Below, piece after piece: positions 1-5,699 of a DNA stretch of 7,870 nt. Source of the stretch: Gammaproteobacteria bacterium (GTDB lineage Bacteria > Pseudomonadota > Gammaproteobacteria > UBA6429 > Thiohalophilaceae); assembly GCA_030593785.1 (NCBI GenBank), contig JAUVGM010000097.1:1-7870 (forward strand). Direction: 5' to 3'. A program made the position numbers and the translations under genes. Within the stretch, counting starts at the first letter, position 1. Every line of letters starts with the position of its first letter. The notes beneath the pieces are model-generated. The model had not been told where the DNA came from, did no database searches, and saw only the letters and a list, made by a program, of their open reading frames with translations.

Positions 1-474
1 AACCGGTGCCAATGCCGTAGCGACCAGGGCAGAGAGCGAAGATATTTTGACGATTTTTGCCATGAACAACCACGTTCCAGCGGTTGCCAGTCCAATCCAC
101 CAGGAAAACCCGAACATCACGCCCAGCATGGTGGCAACGCCTTTACCGCCTTTAAACTGAAAAAAGACAGGGTAAAGATGGCCGAGAAAAGCTGCTATTC
201 CGACAAGTGCAAGTGTCAGCACACTTACATCGAAAAAATATTTAACAATCAGCACGGGAATTAAGCCTTTTATCATGTCGCCTGCCAGGGTAATAGCAGC
301 GGCTTTTTTGCCACCAAAGCGTAATACATTGGTCGCACCCGGGTTTCCAGAACCTTCACCACGCGGATCAGGCAGCCCCATAATTTTGCAAACAATAATG
401 GCTGAAGAGAGTGAGCCAATTAAATAAGAGGCAAAAATAAGAATGTATTCGAGAATGTCCAATTGTATATTCAT
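1..474 (-). CDS. plsY: Acyl-phosphate:glycerol-3-phosphate acyltransferase PlsY (3' end cut off by window)
   Basis: PlsY is an inner-membrane enzyme that transfers an acyl group from acyl-phosphate to the sn-1 position of glycerol-3-phosphate, giving lysophosphatidic acid, the first step of phospholipid synthesis. The 158 visible codons start MNIQLDILEYILIFASYLIG and show the family's three conserved loops. These are a GSxSSA stretch around residue 20 followed by GLPDPR and GSGNPGATNVLR, a GDxxKGLIPV segment, and GHLYPVFFQFKGGKGVAT. Hydrophobic segments alternate with these loops as expected for a polytopic protein. The family is about 200 residues long, so roughly the last 40 residues lie outside the window. 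The start matches the family N-terminus, although no clear Shine-Dalgarno precedes it. It is transcribed away from folB, as in E. coli where the two are divergent, but here an extra gene lies between them. Confidence 0.95.
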   Translation of the reverse strand, partial: MNIQLDILEYILIFASYLIGSLSSAIIVCKIMGLPDPRGEGSGNPGATNVLRFGGKKAAAITLAGDMIKGLIPVLIVKYFFDVSVLTLALVGIAAFLGHLYPVFFQFKGGKGVATMLGVMFGFSWWIGLATAGTWLFMAKIVKISSLSALVATALAPV

Positions 475-552
475 GGCGTAAAGGTACAAGATTTTGAGGC
501 TCTTCGACAGGGGGAGGTGATAAATAAGAGGCACATTATGCTGGGTATGTGT

Positions 553-1245
553 TTATTTAATTAAATTAAACCTAAACTCTGTTTTTAATCTGCCCTTAAA
601 CAATGTATCAATTAATAAGGAGTTTGAGTCTTGTTTAACCTGAAATCCTGGTTGCTGTTCAGGCGTGCCATAATTGAATTTAAGTTTTGGAATATAGTGA
701 ATATTTAATTTTAAATGATATGGAAAATAACCATCCAGAAATTTTCGATGATATGGACCATTTATTAAACTAAATGATTTATCGTCATTTTGATAAAAAT
801 TTCGAGCGTTGGCGCCAATGCATAGTGTTGCACCTTTAGTGACATCTTTTAGAAAAACTTTATTACCGGATACTTTGGCAAGTTTAATATTTTTACTTGA
901 TAGTACCTTAAGATTTTTTATTAAATTTTTTCTATATACCACCGCGGTGCGATGGATGGGATCGAGGTTAGAGTAGCATTGAGTTAATTTTGTCCAACCA
1001 TTATCAATGCTATTTTGGTCAACAAAAATATTGATTACAGAGTGAAAAATATTTTTCGTGGTTTTTGGCGTGAGAAAAATAAGTTGACCATCATTTACTT
1101 TGCTGGTGGGAAGTTCGTCATCTGAATTGAACCATTTTTCTATTTCTGCAGGGCTTAGATATTCTTTTGCTAACAAAGCGGGTGAGAAAAAAAGTGAGAA
1201 AATAAATAAAAATATTATTGATACATGGGAATTATTTTTATTCAT
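553..1245 (-). CDS. Unrecognised exported protein, 230 residues
   Basis: I do not recognise this protein. It begins with a typical Sec signal peptide: a short charged end with MNK, a hydrophobic core at about residues 8-22, and a likely cleavage after ALLA at residue 26. The mature protein is probably periplasmic, about 204 residues, with no further membrane segment. It holds only two cysteines, C90 (in LTQCYSN) and C142 (in GATLCIGA), which could form a disulphide after export. A compact patch at residues 159-177, SLINGPYHRKFLDGYFPYH, looks like a conserved motif, but this is an impression, not an alignment. The start is supported by a strong AAGGGAGGGG ribosome site 5 bases upstream. The gene is more AT-rich than its neighbours: hand-counted 60-base lines give about 27-35% GC, against 43% for a folB line and about 50% for plsY lines. 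It lies 78 bases upstream of plsY on the same strand and is divergent from folB. Confidence 0.75.
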   Translation of the reverse strand: MNKNNSHVSIIFLFIFSLFFSPALLAKEYLSPAEIEKWFNSDDELPTSKVNDGQLIFLTPKTTKNIFHSVINIFVDQNSIDNGWTKLTQCYSNLDPIHRTAVVYRKNLIKNLKVLSSKNIKLAKVSGNKVFLKDVTKGATLCIGANARNFYQNDDKSFSLINGPYHRKFLDGYFPYHLKLNIHYIPKLKFNYGTPEQQPGFQVKQDSNSLLIDTLFKGRLKTEFRFNLIK

Positions 1246-1347
1246 ATTTACCCCTCCCTTAATTCCAGGAAAAATGTGTATTTATACAACTATGTAGATA
1301 GTAATATAGCATTTATCTTTTTGTATTGATGCTGTATCTTTGCGCCC
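1246..1347. promoter_or_regulatory. Divergent intergenic region, presumed promoters for the exported-protein gene and folB
   Basis: These 102 AT-rich bases separate two divergent genes and must hold the start signals of at least folB-folK unless transcription enters from further away. On the minus strand a TATAAA box (1281-1286) lies about 36 bases before the exported-protein start. On the plus strand TATAGC (1305-1310) is a possible -10 box before folB. Neither has a convincing -35 partner, so the assignment is tentative. The folB start itself has no visible Shine-Dalgarno sequence. Confidence 0.25.
1251..1260 (-). promoter_or_regulatory. Strong ribosome binding site for the exported-protein gene
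   Basis: On the minus strand this reads AAGGGAGGGG and ends 5 bases before the ATG at 1245. It is the most purine-rich ribosome site in the window and fixes the start of the otherwise unrecognised gene, supporting that the gene is really translated. Confidence 0.6.
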
Positions 1348-1713
1348 ATGGATATTATTTTTCTTAACGATTTAAAAATTGAAACCATCATAGGCATTTA
1401 TGATTGGGAGCGTGAAACCAAACAGACCATCAGTCTGGATTTGGAAATGGCAACCGATATCAGCAAAGCGGCTGAAACCGATGATATTGAAAACACACTT
1501 GATTACAAAGCCGTTTCAAAACGGTTAATTAGCTTTGTTGAAGAAAGTGAATTTTTATTGGTTGAACGTTTAGCCGAAGAGTGCACACAAATTATTCTTA
1601 ATGAATTTAATGTGCCCTGGGTACGTTTAAAATTGAATAAAGGTGAGGCTGTTAGTGGTGCAAGTGGCGTTGGTATTCTTATTGAACGCGGTAATAAGCC
1701 CGCGGTGTTATAA
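1348..1713 (+). CDS. folB: Dihydroneopterin aldolase FolB
   Basis: FolB is a cytoplasmic enzyme that cleaves 7,8-dihydroneopterin to 6-hydroxymethyl-7,8-dihydropterin and glycolaldehyde, supplying the substrate of FolK in folate synthesis. The 121-residue protein has the usual family length and begins MDIIFLNDLKIETIIGIYDW, closely resembling the E. coli enzyme from the first residue, which supports this start despite the lack of a Shine-Dalgarno. Residues matching the known active site are visible: E21 after YDW, Y53 in LDYKAV, E73 in LVER, and K98 in KLNKGE. The C-terminal VGILIERGN is also typical. folK follows after 9 bases, so the two are almost certainly one operon. Confidence 0.96.
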   Translation: MDIIFLNDLKIETIIGIYDWERETKQTISLDLEMATDISKAAETDDIENTLDYKAVSKRLISFVEESEFLLVERLAEECTQIILNEFNVPWVRLKLNKGEAVSGASGVGILIERGNKPAVL

Positions 1714-1722
1714 AATAGGCGC

Positions 1723-2214
1723 ATGACTAAAATATATATCAGTATTGGCAGTAATATTGATGCCGAAAATAATATCCGTATTGCGATTAATGCCTTACAG
1801 GATCATTACGGCAAACTTATTCTTTCATCCGTATATGAAAGTGAAGCCGTGGGTTTCGATGGTGATAATTTTTTAAACTTAGTGGCGGGCTTAAATACGG
1901 ATGAAGATGTCCATACCGTTGCCGCTACCTTAAGAAAAATAGAAGATGATAATGGCCGTGATCGAAGCGTTCCTCGTTTTTCACCCAGAACGGTAGATTT
2001 GGATTTATTGCTTTTTGATGACTTGATTTTAAAAGAAGAGGGTTTAGAGTTACCGCGTGATGAAATCACAAAAAATGCCTTTGTTTTATTGCCTCTTGAA
2101 GAAATCGCACCACAATTAATTCATCCGTTAACGGGCAATACCATGTGTGATCATTGGATGAACTTTGATCAAGACTCGCAAAAACTATGGCCTATTGAGT
2201 TTAAGCTAAATTAG
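1723..2214 (+). CDS. folK: HPPK, 6-hydroxymethyldihydropterin pyrophosphokinase FolK
   Basis: FolK moves pyrophosphate from ATP to 6-hydroxymethyl-7,8-dihydropterin, giving the activated pterin that dihydropteroate synthase (FolP) joins to p-aminobenzoate. The protein has 163 residues, as usual for the family. It shows the N-terminal YISIGSN motif (residues 5-11) and the signature RFSPRTVDLDLLLF, in which D92 and D94 correspond to the two magnesium-binding aspartates. The segment ELPRDEITKNAFVLLPLEEI follows, where the pterin-binding C-terminal part begins. It starts 9 bases after the folB stop, with a weak AGG as the only ribosome signal, so translation may depend on coupling to folB. Its stop lies 11 bases from the stop of the convergent pteridine reductase gene. 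Confidence 0.96.
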   Translation: MTKIYISIGSNIDAENNIRIAINALQDHYGKLILSSVYESEAVGFDGDNFLNLVAGLNTDEDVHTVAATLRKIEDDNGRDRSVPRFSPRTVDLDLLLFDDLILKEEGLELPRDEITKNAFVLLPLEEIAPQLIHPLTGNTMCDHWMNFDQDSQKLWPIEFKLN

Positions 2215-2225
2215 AAATACCAATT

Positions 2226-2990
2226 TTATGCATTCAAACTACGGCCACCGTCTACTGCAATTATTTGTCCGGTAACATAATCCGCATCTTTAATTAAATA
2301 TAAAATTGTTTTGGATATGTCATTAGGTTCACCCTGACGTTTTAAGAAAGTGCGTGAGACAATACGTTGTTTAGCAACTTCATCAAGATTTTCTGGCCAG
2401 AGTATGGCGCCAGGTGCTACTGCATTTACTCTAATCTCCGGTCCAAGTTCACAGGCTAATGATTTAGTCATCATGACTAATCCTGCTTTCGCCATGCTGT
2501 ATATGGGGAATGTTTTTAACGGGCGCTCGGCATGAATATCTACAATATTAATAATGCAGCCATTGGTTTTTTTTAAATGGGGAGTAGCGGCTTGCGACAA
2601 AAAGAACGGGGCTTTAAGATTTGAGCCAAGAAGGTCATCCCATTGATCTTCAGTTGCTTTCCCCATTTTCGTTGGATAAAAACTTGTTGCATTATTAATT
2701 AAAACATCCAGTCGTCCCCAGGCTTTTACTGACTCTTCAATTAATGCCGACAATCCATTGGTGATATGTAAGTCAGCCTGAATAAGGATGACCGAGTTTT
2801 CTCGTTTATCATTGAGTTCCTTTTGTAAGGCCTGAGCTTGCTCACGAGAACCGCGGTAATGCAAAACAATGTTCATACCATTTTGGTGTAATAATTTTGC
2901 TGTTGTGGCACCAATACGGTGAGCGGCACCGGTAATTAATACAACTTTGGTATTATCTGAGTTGTTATTATTAGACAGATTGTCAGACAT
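2226..2990 (-). CDS. Pteridine reductase (PTR1/FolM-like short-chain dehydrogenase)
   Basis: This 254-residue SDR-family protein is most likely an NADPH-dependent reductase of dihydropterins. It carries TGAAHRIG at residues 20-27, the TGxxxRxG form of the nucleotide-binding loop seen in pteridine reductases, followed by HYRGS (44-48), which fits NADPH preference. NNA is at 99-101. The active site is D151, Y164 and K168 (YSMAK): aspartate replaces the usual SDR serine, and the 13- and 4-residue spacings equal those of Leishmania PTR1 (D181, Y194, K198). VNAVAPGAI and the C-terminal GQIIAVDGG are standard SDR features. An AAAGGA ribosome site at 3000-3005 lies 9 bases before the ATG. Lying tail-to-tail with folB-folK supports a pterin substrate. 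E. coli FolM (dihydromonapterin reductase) is the nearest named relative, but orthology cannot be settled here, so no symbol is given. Confidence 0.9.
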   Translation of the reverse strand: MSDNLSNNNNSDNTKVVLITGAAHRIGATTAKLLHQNGMNIVLHYRGSREQAQALQKELNDKRENSVILIQADLHITNGLSALIEESVKAWGRLDVLINNATSFYPTKMGKATEDQWDDLLGSNLKAPFFLSQAATPHLKKTNGCIINIVDIHAERPLKTFPIYSMAKAGLVMMTKSLACELGPEIRVNAVAPGAILWPENLDEVAKQRIVSRTFLKRQGEPNDISKTILYLIKDADYVTGQIIAVDGGRSLNA

Positions 2991-3072
2991 ACTGTGTTAT
3001 CCTTTGAAACTTCTTAATTCAGGAATACTGGATTTTTACTGTAACACAAGCAATTAGGTCTAGTCCGTTTTC
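2991..3072. promoter_or_regulatory. Divergent intergenic region between pteridine reductase and methyltransferase genes
   Basis: These 82 bases must serve both divergent genes unless transcription enters from elsewhere. TTGAAA at 3004-3009 is a fair -35 box on the plus strand, but the nearest -10-like hexamer, AATACT (3024-3029), is only 14 bases away, so no promoter can be named with confidence. The reductase has a good ribosome site at its edge. The methyltransferase has none visible. Confidence 0.2.
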
Positions 3073-4287
3073 ATGTCCTCCAATTCATTTTCAGAAAAAC
3101 TTTATCAGTCTGCTTGTGACTCTAAAGACTTACCTGCGCCGGGTGATTTAGCTCAGCAGCATAGTGAAAAATTAATAACATTGATTAAATCTGAAATTGA
3201 TAAAAATAATGGCGCGATTTCATTTTCGCGCTATATGGAACTTGCTCTTTATGCTCCTGGGCTAGGCTATTATGCGGCAGGCAGTACAAAGTTGGGTGAA
3301 GAGGGTGATTTTATTACTGCTCCGGAAATCTCGCCTTTATTTTCTCAAACTTTAGCAAATGCAATTTTACCTGCATTAAATGAAGAAGATATTATTCTTG
3401 AGGTAGGTGCAGGTCGTGGCCGTATGGCGGCAGATATTTTAGTTTATTTAAAACAGCAAAATAAATTACCAAGAGAATATTGGATTCTTGAGCTCAGCGC
3501 AGATTTACGTCAACGCCAAAGAACGACTATAGAGGAAACCGTTCCTGAGCTTTTGGAAAAAGTAAGATGGTTAGATGAATTGCCTGAGAATTTTTCAGGT
3601 ATTGTTCTGGCAAATGAATTACTCGATGCCATGCCAGTACAGTTATTTCAAAAAACTGAAAATGATATCAACGATGTTAATGTTACATGGCTAAATAATA
3701 AATTTGAGTTTCAGGTAACTTCGAGTTTTGATGTTCGACTCATTAGTCGGGTAAAAGATATTGAATCGGAACTAAACCGGGAATTCAACGTCGGTTATAT
3801 TTCTGAAATTAATTTTGCAGCAGAAGATTGGATTAAGAGCATTGCCGAACGATTGCAACAGGGAATTATAATCTTGCTTGATTATGGTTTCCCACGCCAT
3901 GAGTATTATCATGAGCAACGGAATCAAGGCACTTTAATGTGTCATTATCGACATCGTAGTCACCCGGATGCTTTTGTTTATCCAGGGTTACAGGATATAA
4001 CGGCGCATGTAGATTTTACCTCGATGGCGGATGCCGCACTTGAAGCGAACTTACAAGTTATCGGTTACACCAATCAGGTGAGTTTTTTAATGGGAGCAGG
4101 TTTACTCGAGCTTGCAAATTTAGAGAATGAATCAGAGACGAAACAACAAATGGAAACAGCTTCACAAATTAAAAAACTAACTCTGCCACATGAAATGGGT
4201 GAGTTATTTAAAGTAATTGGCTTTAGTAAAAAATGTGATATTTCTTTACCCGCATTTGAGTTTAGAGACTTACGCGAATATCTATAA
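3073..4287 (+). CDS. Class I SAM-dependent methyltransferase, MidA/NDUFAF7 family
   Basis: The 404-residue protein belongs to the family of mitochondrial NDUFAF7 (MidA), a protein-arginine methyltransferase needed for complex I assembly. The bacterial target is unknown to me. Family features appear in order: SFSRYMELALYAPGLGYYA (about 50-68), the GDFITAPEISPLF block (78-90), the SAM-binding loop ILEVGAGRGRMAADIL (108-123), ANELLDAMPV (180-189), LLDYGFPRHEYYHEQR (268-283), the GTLMCHYRH block (286-294), and DITAHVDFT (308-316). No signal peptide or membrane segment is seen, so it should be cytoplasmic. The start lacks a Shine-Dalgarno, but the first conserved block is still some 45 residues away, so a slightly different start is possible. 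uppP follows after 13 bases, suggesting a shared transcript. Confidence 0.9.
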   Translation: MSSNSFSEKLYQSACDSKDLPAPGDLAQQHSEKLITLIKSEIDKNNGAISFSRYMELALYAPGLGYYAAGSTKLGEEGDFITAPEISPLFSQTLANAILPALNEEDIILEVGAGRGRMAADILVYLKQQNKLPREYWILELSADLRQRQRTTIEETVPELLEKVRWLDELPENFSGIVLANELLDAMPVQLFQKTENDINDVNVTWLNNKFEFQVTSSFDVRLISRVKDIESELNREFNVGYISEINFAAEDWIKSIAERLQQGIIILLDYGFPRHEYYHEQRNQGTLMCHYRHRSHPDAFVYPGLQDITAHVDFTSMADAALEANLQVIGYTNQVSFLMGAGLLELANLENESETKQQMETASQIKKLTLPHEMGELFKVIGFSKKCDISLPAFEFRDLREYL

Positions 4288-4300
4288 ATAAGGAATAAAG

Positions 4301-5104
4301 ATGCTTTTTTGGCAAATAGTTGTATTGGCTTTGGTGCAAGGCTTAACCGAGTTTTTACCGGTATCGAGTTCAGCACACTTAATTCTTGTTCCTGTTTTGA
4401 GTGATTGGCCTGATCAAGGTTTAGCTTTTGATGTGGTAATGCATCTTGGTACTCTCACAGCTGTTATCTGGTATTTTAGAAAAGATGTCGCACGGTTAAC
4501 AATAGACTGGACACAGTCATGTGTAAAAAAACAAACAGTGGGTGAGAGTCGTTTAGCCTGGATTGTTCTTCTTGCTACCATTCCTGTCGGTGCAGCAGGT
4601 TTATTGCTAAATGATTTTGTGGATGATGTGTTGCGTTCACCTATAATTATTGCATGGGCAACGATAGGCTTTGGTTTATTATTAGGGCTTTCAGATTATG
4701 TTGGTAAAAACAAAATAAGATATGCTGAAAATAAATTAAGCTGGAAAAACGGAATTATGATTGGCTTTGCACAGGCGCTGGCGCTTATTCCTGGAACTTC
4801 CCGTTCAGGCATTACTATGACTGCAGGGTTGTTTGCCGGTTTAACCCGACAAGGGGCAGCACGTTTTTCATTCTTATTATCAATCCCAACCATTTTAATG
4901 GCCGGTGGATATAAAACATTAAAGCTCATTCAAGAAGGTAACGGGGTAGACTGGTTATCACTGGGCATAGGTTATTTTTTATCTGCTGTTTCAGCCTATG
5001 TATGTATTCATTACTTCCTTAAAATGTTGGAACGAATTGGTATGACACCATTTGTTCTTTATCGTGTAACTCAAGGCACAATATTATTATATCTTTTTTC
5101 TTAA
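4301..5104 (+). CDS. uppP: Undecaprenyl-diphosphate phosphatase UppP (BacA)
   Basis: UppP is an inner-membrane phosphatase that converts undecaprenyl diphosphate to undecaprenyl phosphate, regenerating the lipid carrier for peptidoglycan and other surface polymers. Excess UppP is known to give bacitracin resistance. The 267-residue length is normal. Both family signatures are intact. The first is the N-terminal VQGLTEFLPVSSSAHLIL, with the QxxxE pair Q13/E17, the serine cluster 22-24 and H26. The second is PGTSRSG at 164-170, with R168. Hydrophobic segments run through the whole protein. An AAGGAA ribosome site (4290-4295) lies 5 bases before the ATG. It lies between the methyltransferase gene (13 bases upstream) and the VanZ-family gene (7 bases downstream), all on one strand. 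Confidence 0.96.
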   Translation: MLFWQIVVLALVQGLTEFLPVSSSAHLILVPVLSDWPDQGLAFDVVMHLGTLTAVIWYFRKDVARLTIDWTQSCVKKQTVGESRLAWIVLLATIPVGAAGLLLNDFVDDVLRSPIIIAWATIGFGLLLGLSDYVGKNKIRYAENKLSWKNGIMIGFAQALALIPGTSRSGITMTAGLFAGLTRQGAARFSFLLSIPTILMAGGYKTLKLIQEGNGVDWLSLGIGYFLSAVSAYVCIHYFLKMLERIGMTPFVLYRVTQGTILLYLFS

Positions 5105-5111
5105 TATCTTA

Positions 5112-5492
5112 ATGTTACGATACTTTAAAGTATGGCTGAGTATTGGCTGGTTACTGGTAATAATGATGTGTTATGTATCCTTAACATCAACGCCACCTGA
5201 ATTTCATATTGAATTTAAATATATCGATAAGGTAGGTCATTTTTTTGCTTATTTTATTTTAATGGCCTGGTTTTCCCAATTATACAAATTACCTCGTGCT
5301 CGATTATTTTATGTTTTATTTTTCATAACGATGGGAATAATTTTAGAAATATTGCAAGGTTTAGGCGGCGTGCGTTTGTTTGAATATAATGACATGCTAG
5401 CGAACAGTTTGGGTGTTGCCGCAGCATGGACTATAACTAAAAAGCGCTTCAATAATTTTTTGTTATCTTTTGAAACGCAGTTGAGACGTTAA
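5112..5492 (+). CDS. VanZ-family small membrane protein
   Basis: This 126-residue protein has about four hydrophobic segments (roughly 5-22, 42-58, 64-82 and 95-108) and matches the VanZ-like family, named after the teicoplanin-resistance protein but widespread and mostly of unknown function. Typical features are YIDKVGHFFAYFIL (38-50) with D39, K40 and H43, GIILEILQGLGG (75-86) with E79 and Q82, and EYNDMLANSLGV (91-102) with D94. It begins 7 bases after the uppP stop with no clear ribosome site, so translation may be coupled to uppP. Adjacency to uppP hints at a link with the lipid carrier or envelope, but this is inference only. It is the last gene of its run and ends before a palindromic element. 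Confidence 0.85.
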   Translation: MLRYFKVWLSIGWLLVIMMCYVSLTSTPPEFHIEFKYIDKVGHFFAYFILMAWFSQLYKLPRARLFYVLFFITMGIILEILQGLGGVRLFEYNDMLANSLGVAAAWTITKKRFNNFLLSFETQLRR

Positions 5493-5518
5493 CTAAGTTT
5501 AACTTAGAAAAATAGCAT

Positions 5519-5541
5519 GTAGGTCGGCTCTTTAGGCCGAC
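5519..5541 (+). repeat. Left REP-like unit: GTAG plus 6-bp stem hairpin
   Basis: GTAG (5519-5522) is directly followed by GTCGGC (5523-5528), a 7-base loop TCTTTAG (5529-5535) and GCCGAC (5536-5541), a perfect 6-base-pair stem. No T-run follows, so it is not a classical intrinsic terminator, though it could slow or end transcription from the VanZ-family gene. Confidence 0.55.
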
Positions 5542-5624
5542 GCAAGGATATAGCATAAAGACAAAGGTAAATTGATTTATCCTGATATAGGAAAAACAAT
5601 GACGGTTGTTGTTTTGAATAAATT

Positions 5625-5692
5625 GTCGGCCTAAAGTTTCCGCTCCTGCTAACGCCCCTTACCTACGTCCATGTAGGTAAAGCCCGACCTAC
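5625..5692 (-). repeat. Right REP-like unit with an enlarged loop
   Basis: Read on the minus strand, GTAG (5692-5689) is followed by GTCGG (5688-5684), and the partner GCCGAC lies far downstream at 5630-5625. The short loop of the left unit is replaced by about 53 bases. Within that loop is a second perfect hairpin: 8-base arms TTACCTAC (5659-5666) and GTAGGTAA (5673-5680) around a 6-base loop. This looks like a left-type unit with extra sequence placed in its loop. Confidence 0.5.
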
Positions 5693-5699
5693 ATATTAT

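Larger units (their letters stand above)
5517..5694. repeat. REP/BIME-like palindromic element in the convergent gap
   Basis: This element fills most of the 207-base gap between the convergent VanZ-family and rimO genes. Its outer ends are an 11-base inverted repeat, ATGTAGGTCGG at 5517-5527 and its complement at 5684-5694. An inner pair of perfect 11-base inverted repeats lies at 5531-5541 (TTTAGGCCGAC) and 5625-5635. Each end, read inward, starts with GTAG directly followed by GTCGG and, further on, GCCGAC. That is the layout of REP sequences: a GTAG-type tetranucleotide at the foot of a palindrome. Two such units in opposite orientation form a BIME-like arrangement. No open frame of note lies inside, and no clear target-site duplication flanks it. 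It could be a MITE instead. No transposase is present in the window. Confidence 0.6.

Noticed and set aside
475..552. Separate promoter for plsY in the 78-base gap (CATAAT-like box near 536 on the minus strand)
   Set aside because: No matching -35 box at suitable spacing could be found, so it was not listed as a feature.
1100..1297. 65-codon plus-strand frame overlapping the exported-protein gene start
   Set aside because: It lies opposite the signal peptide region and the ribosome site of the minus-strand gene, and its protein has no recognisable features.
4074..4376. 100-codon minus-strand frame across the methyltransferase/uppP junction
   Set aside because: It is antisense to two confidently identified genes whose motifs run through this stretch. 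It has no family features.
5493..5507. Small AT-rich hairpin CTAAG-TTTAA-CTTAG just after the VanZ-family stop, as a terminator
   Set aside because: The stem is only 5 base pairs of mostly A/T and is followed by A residues rather than a T-run on the plus strand. On the minus strand no T-run follows either.
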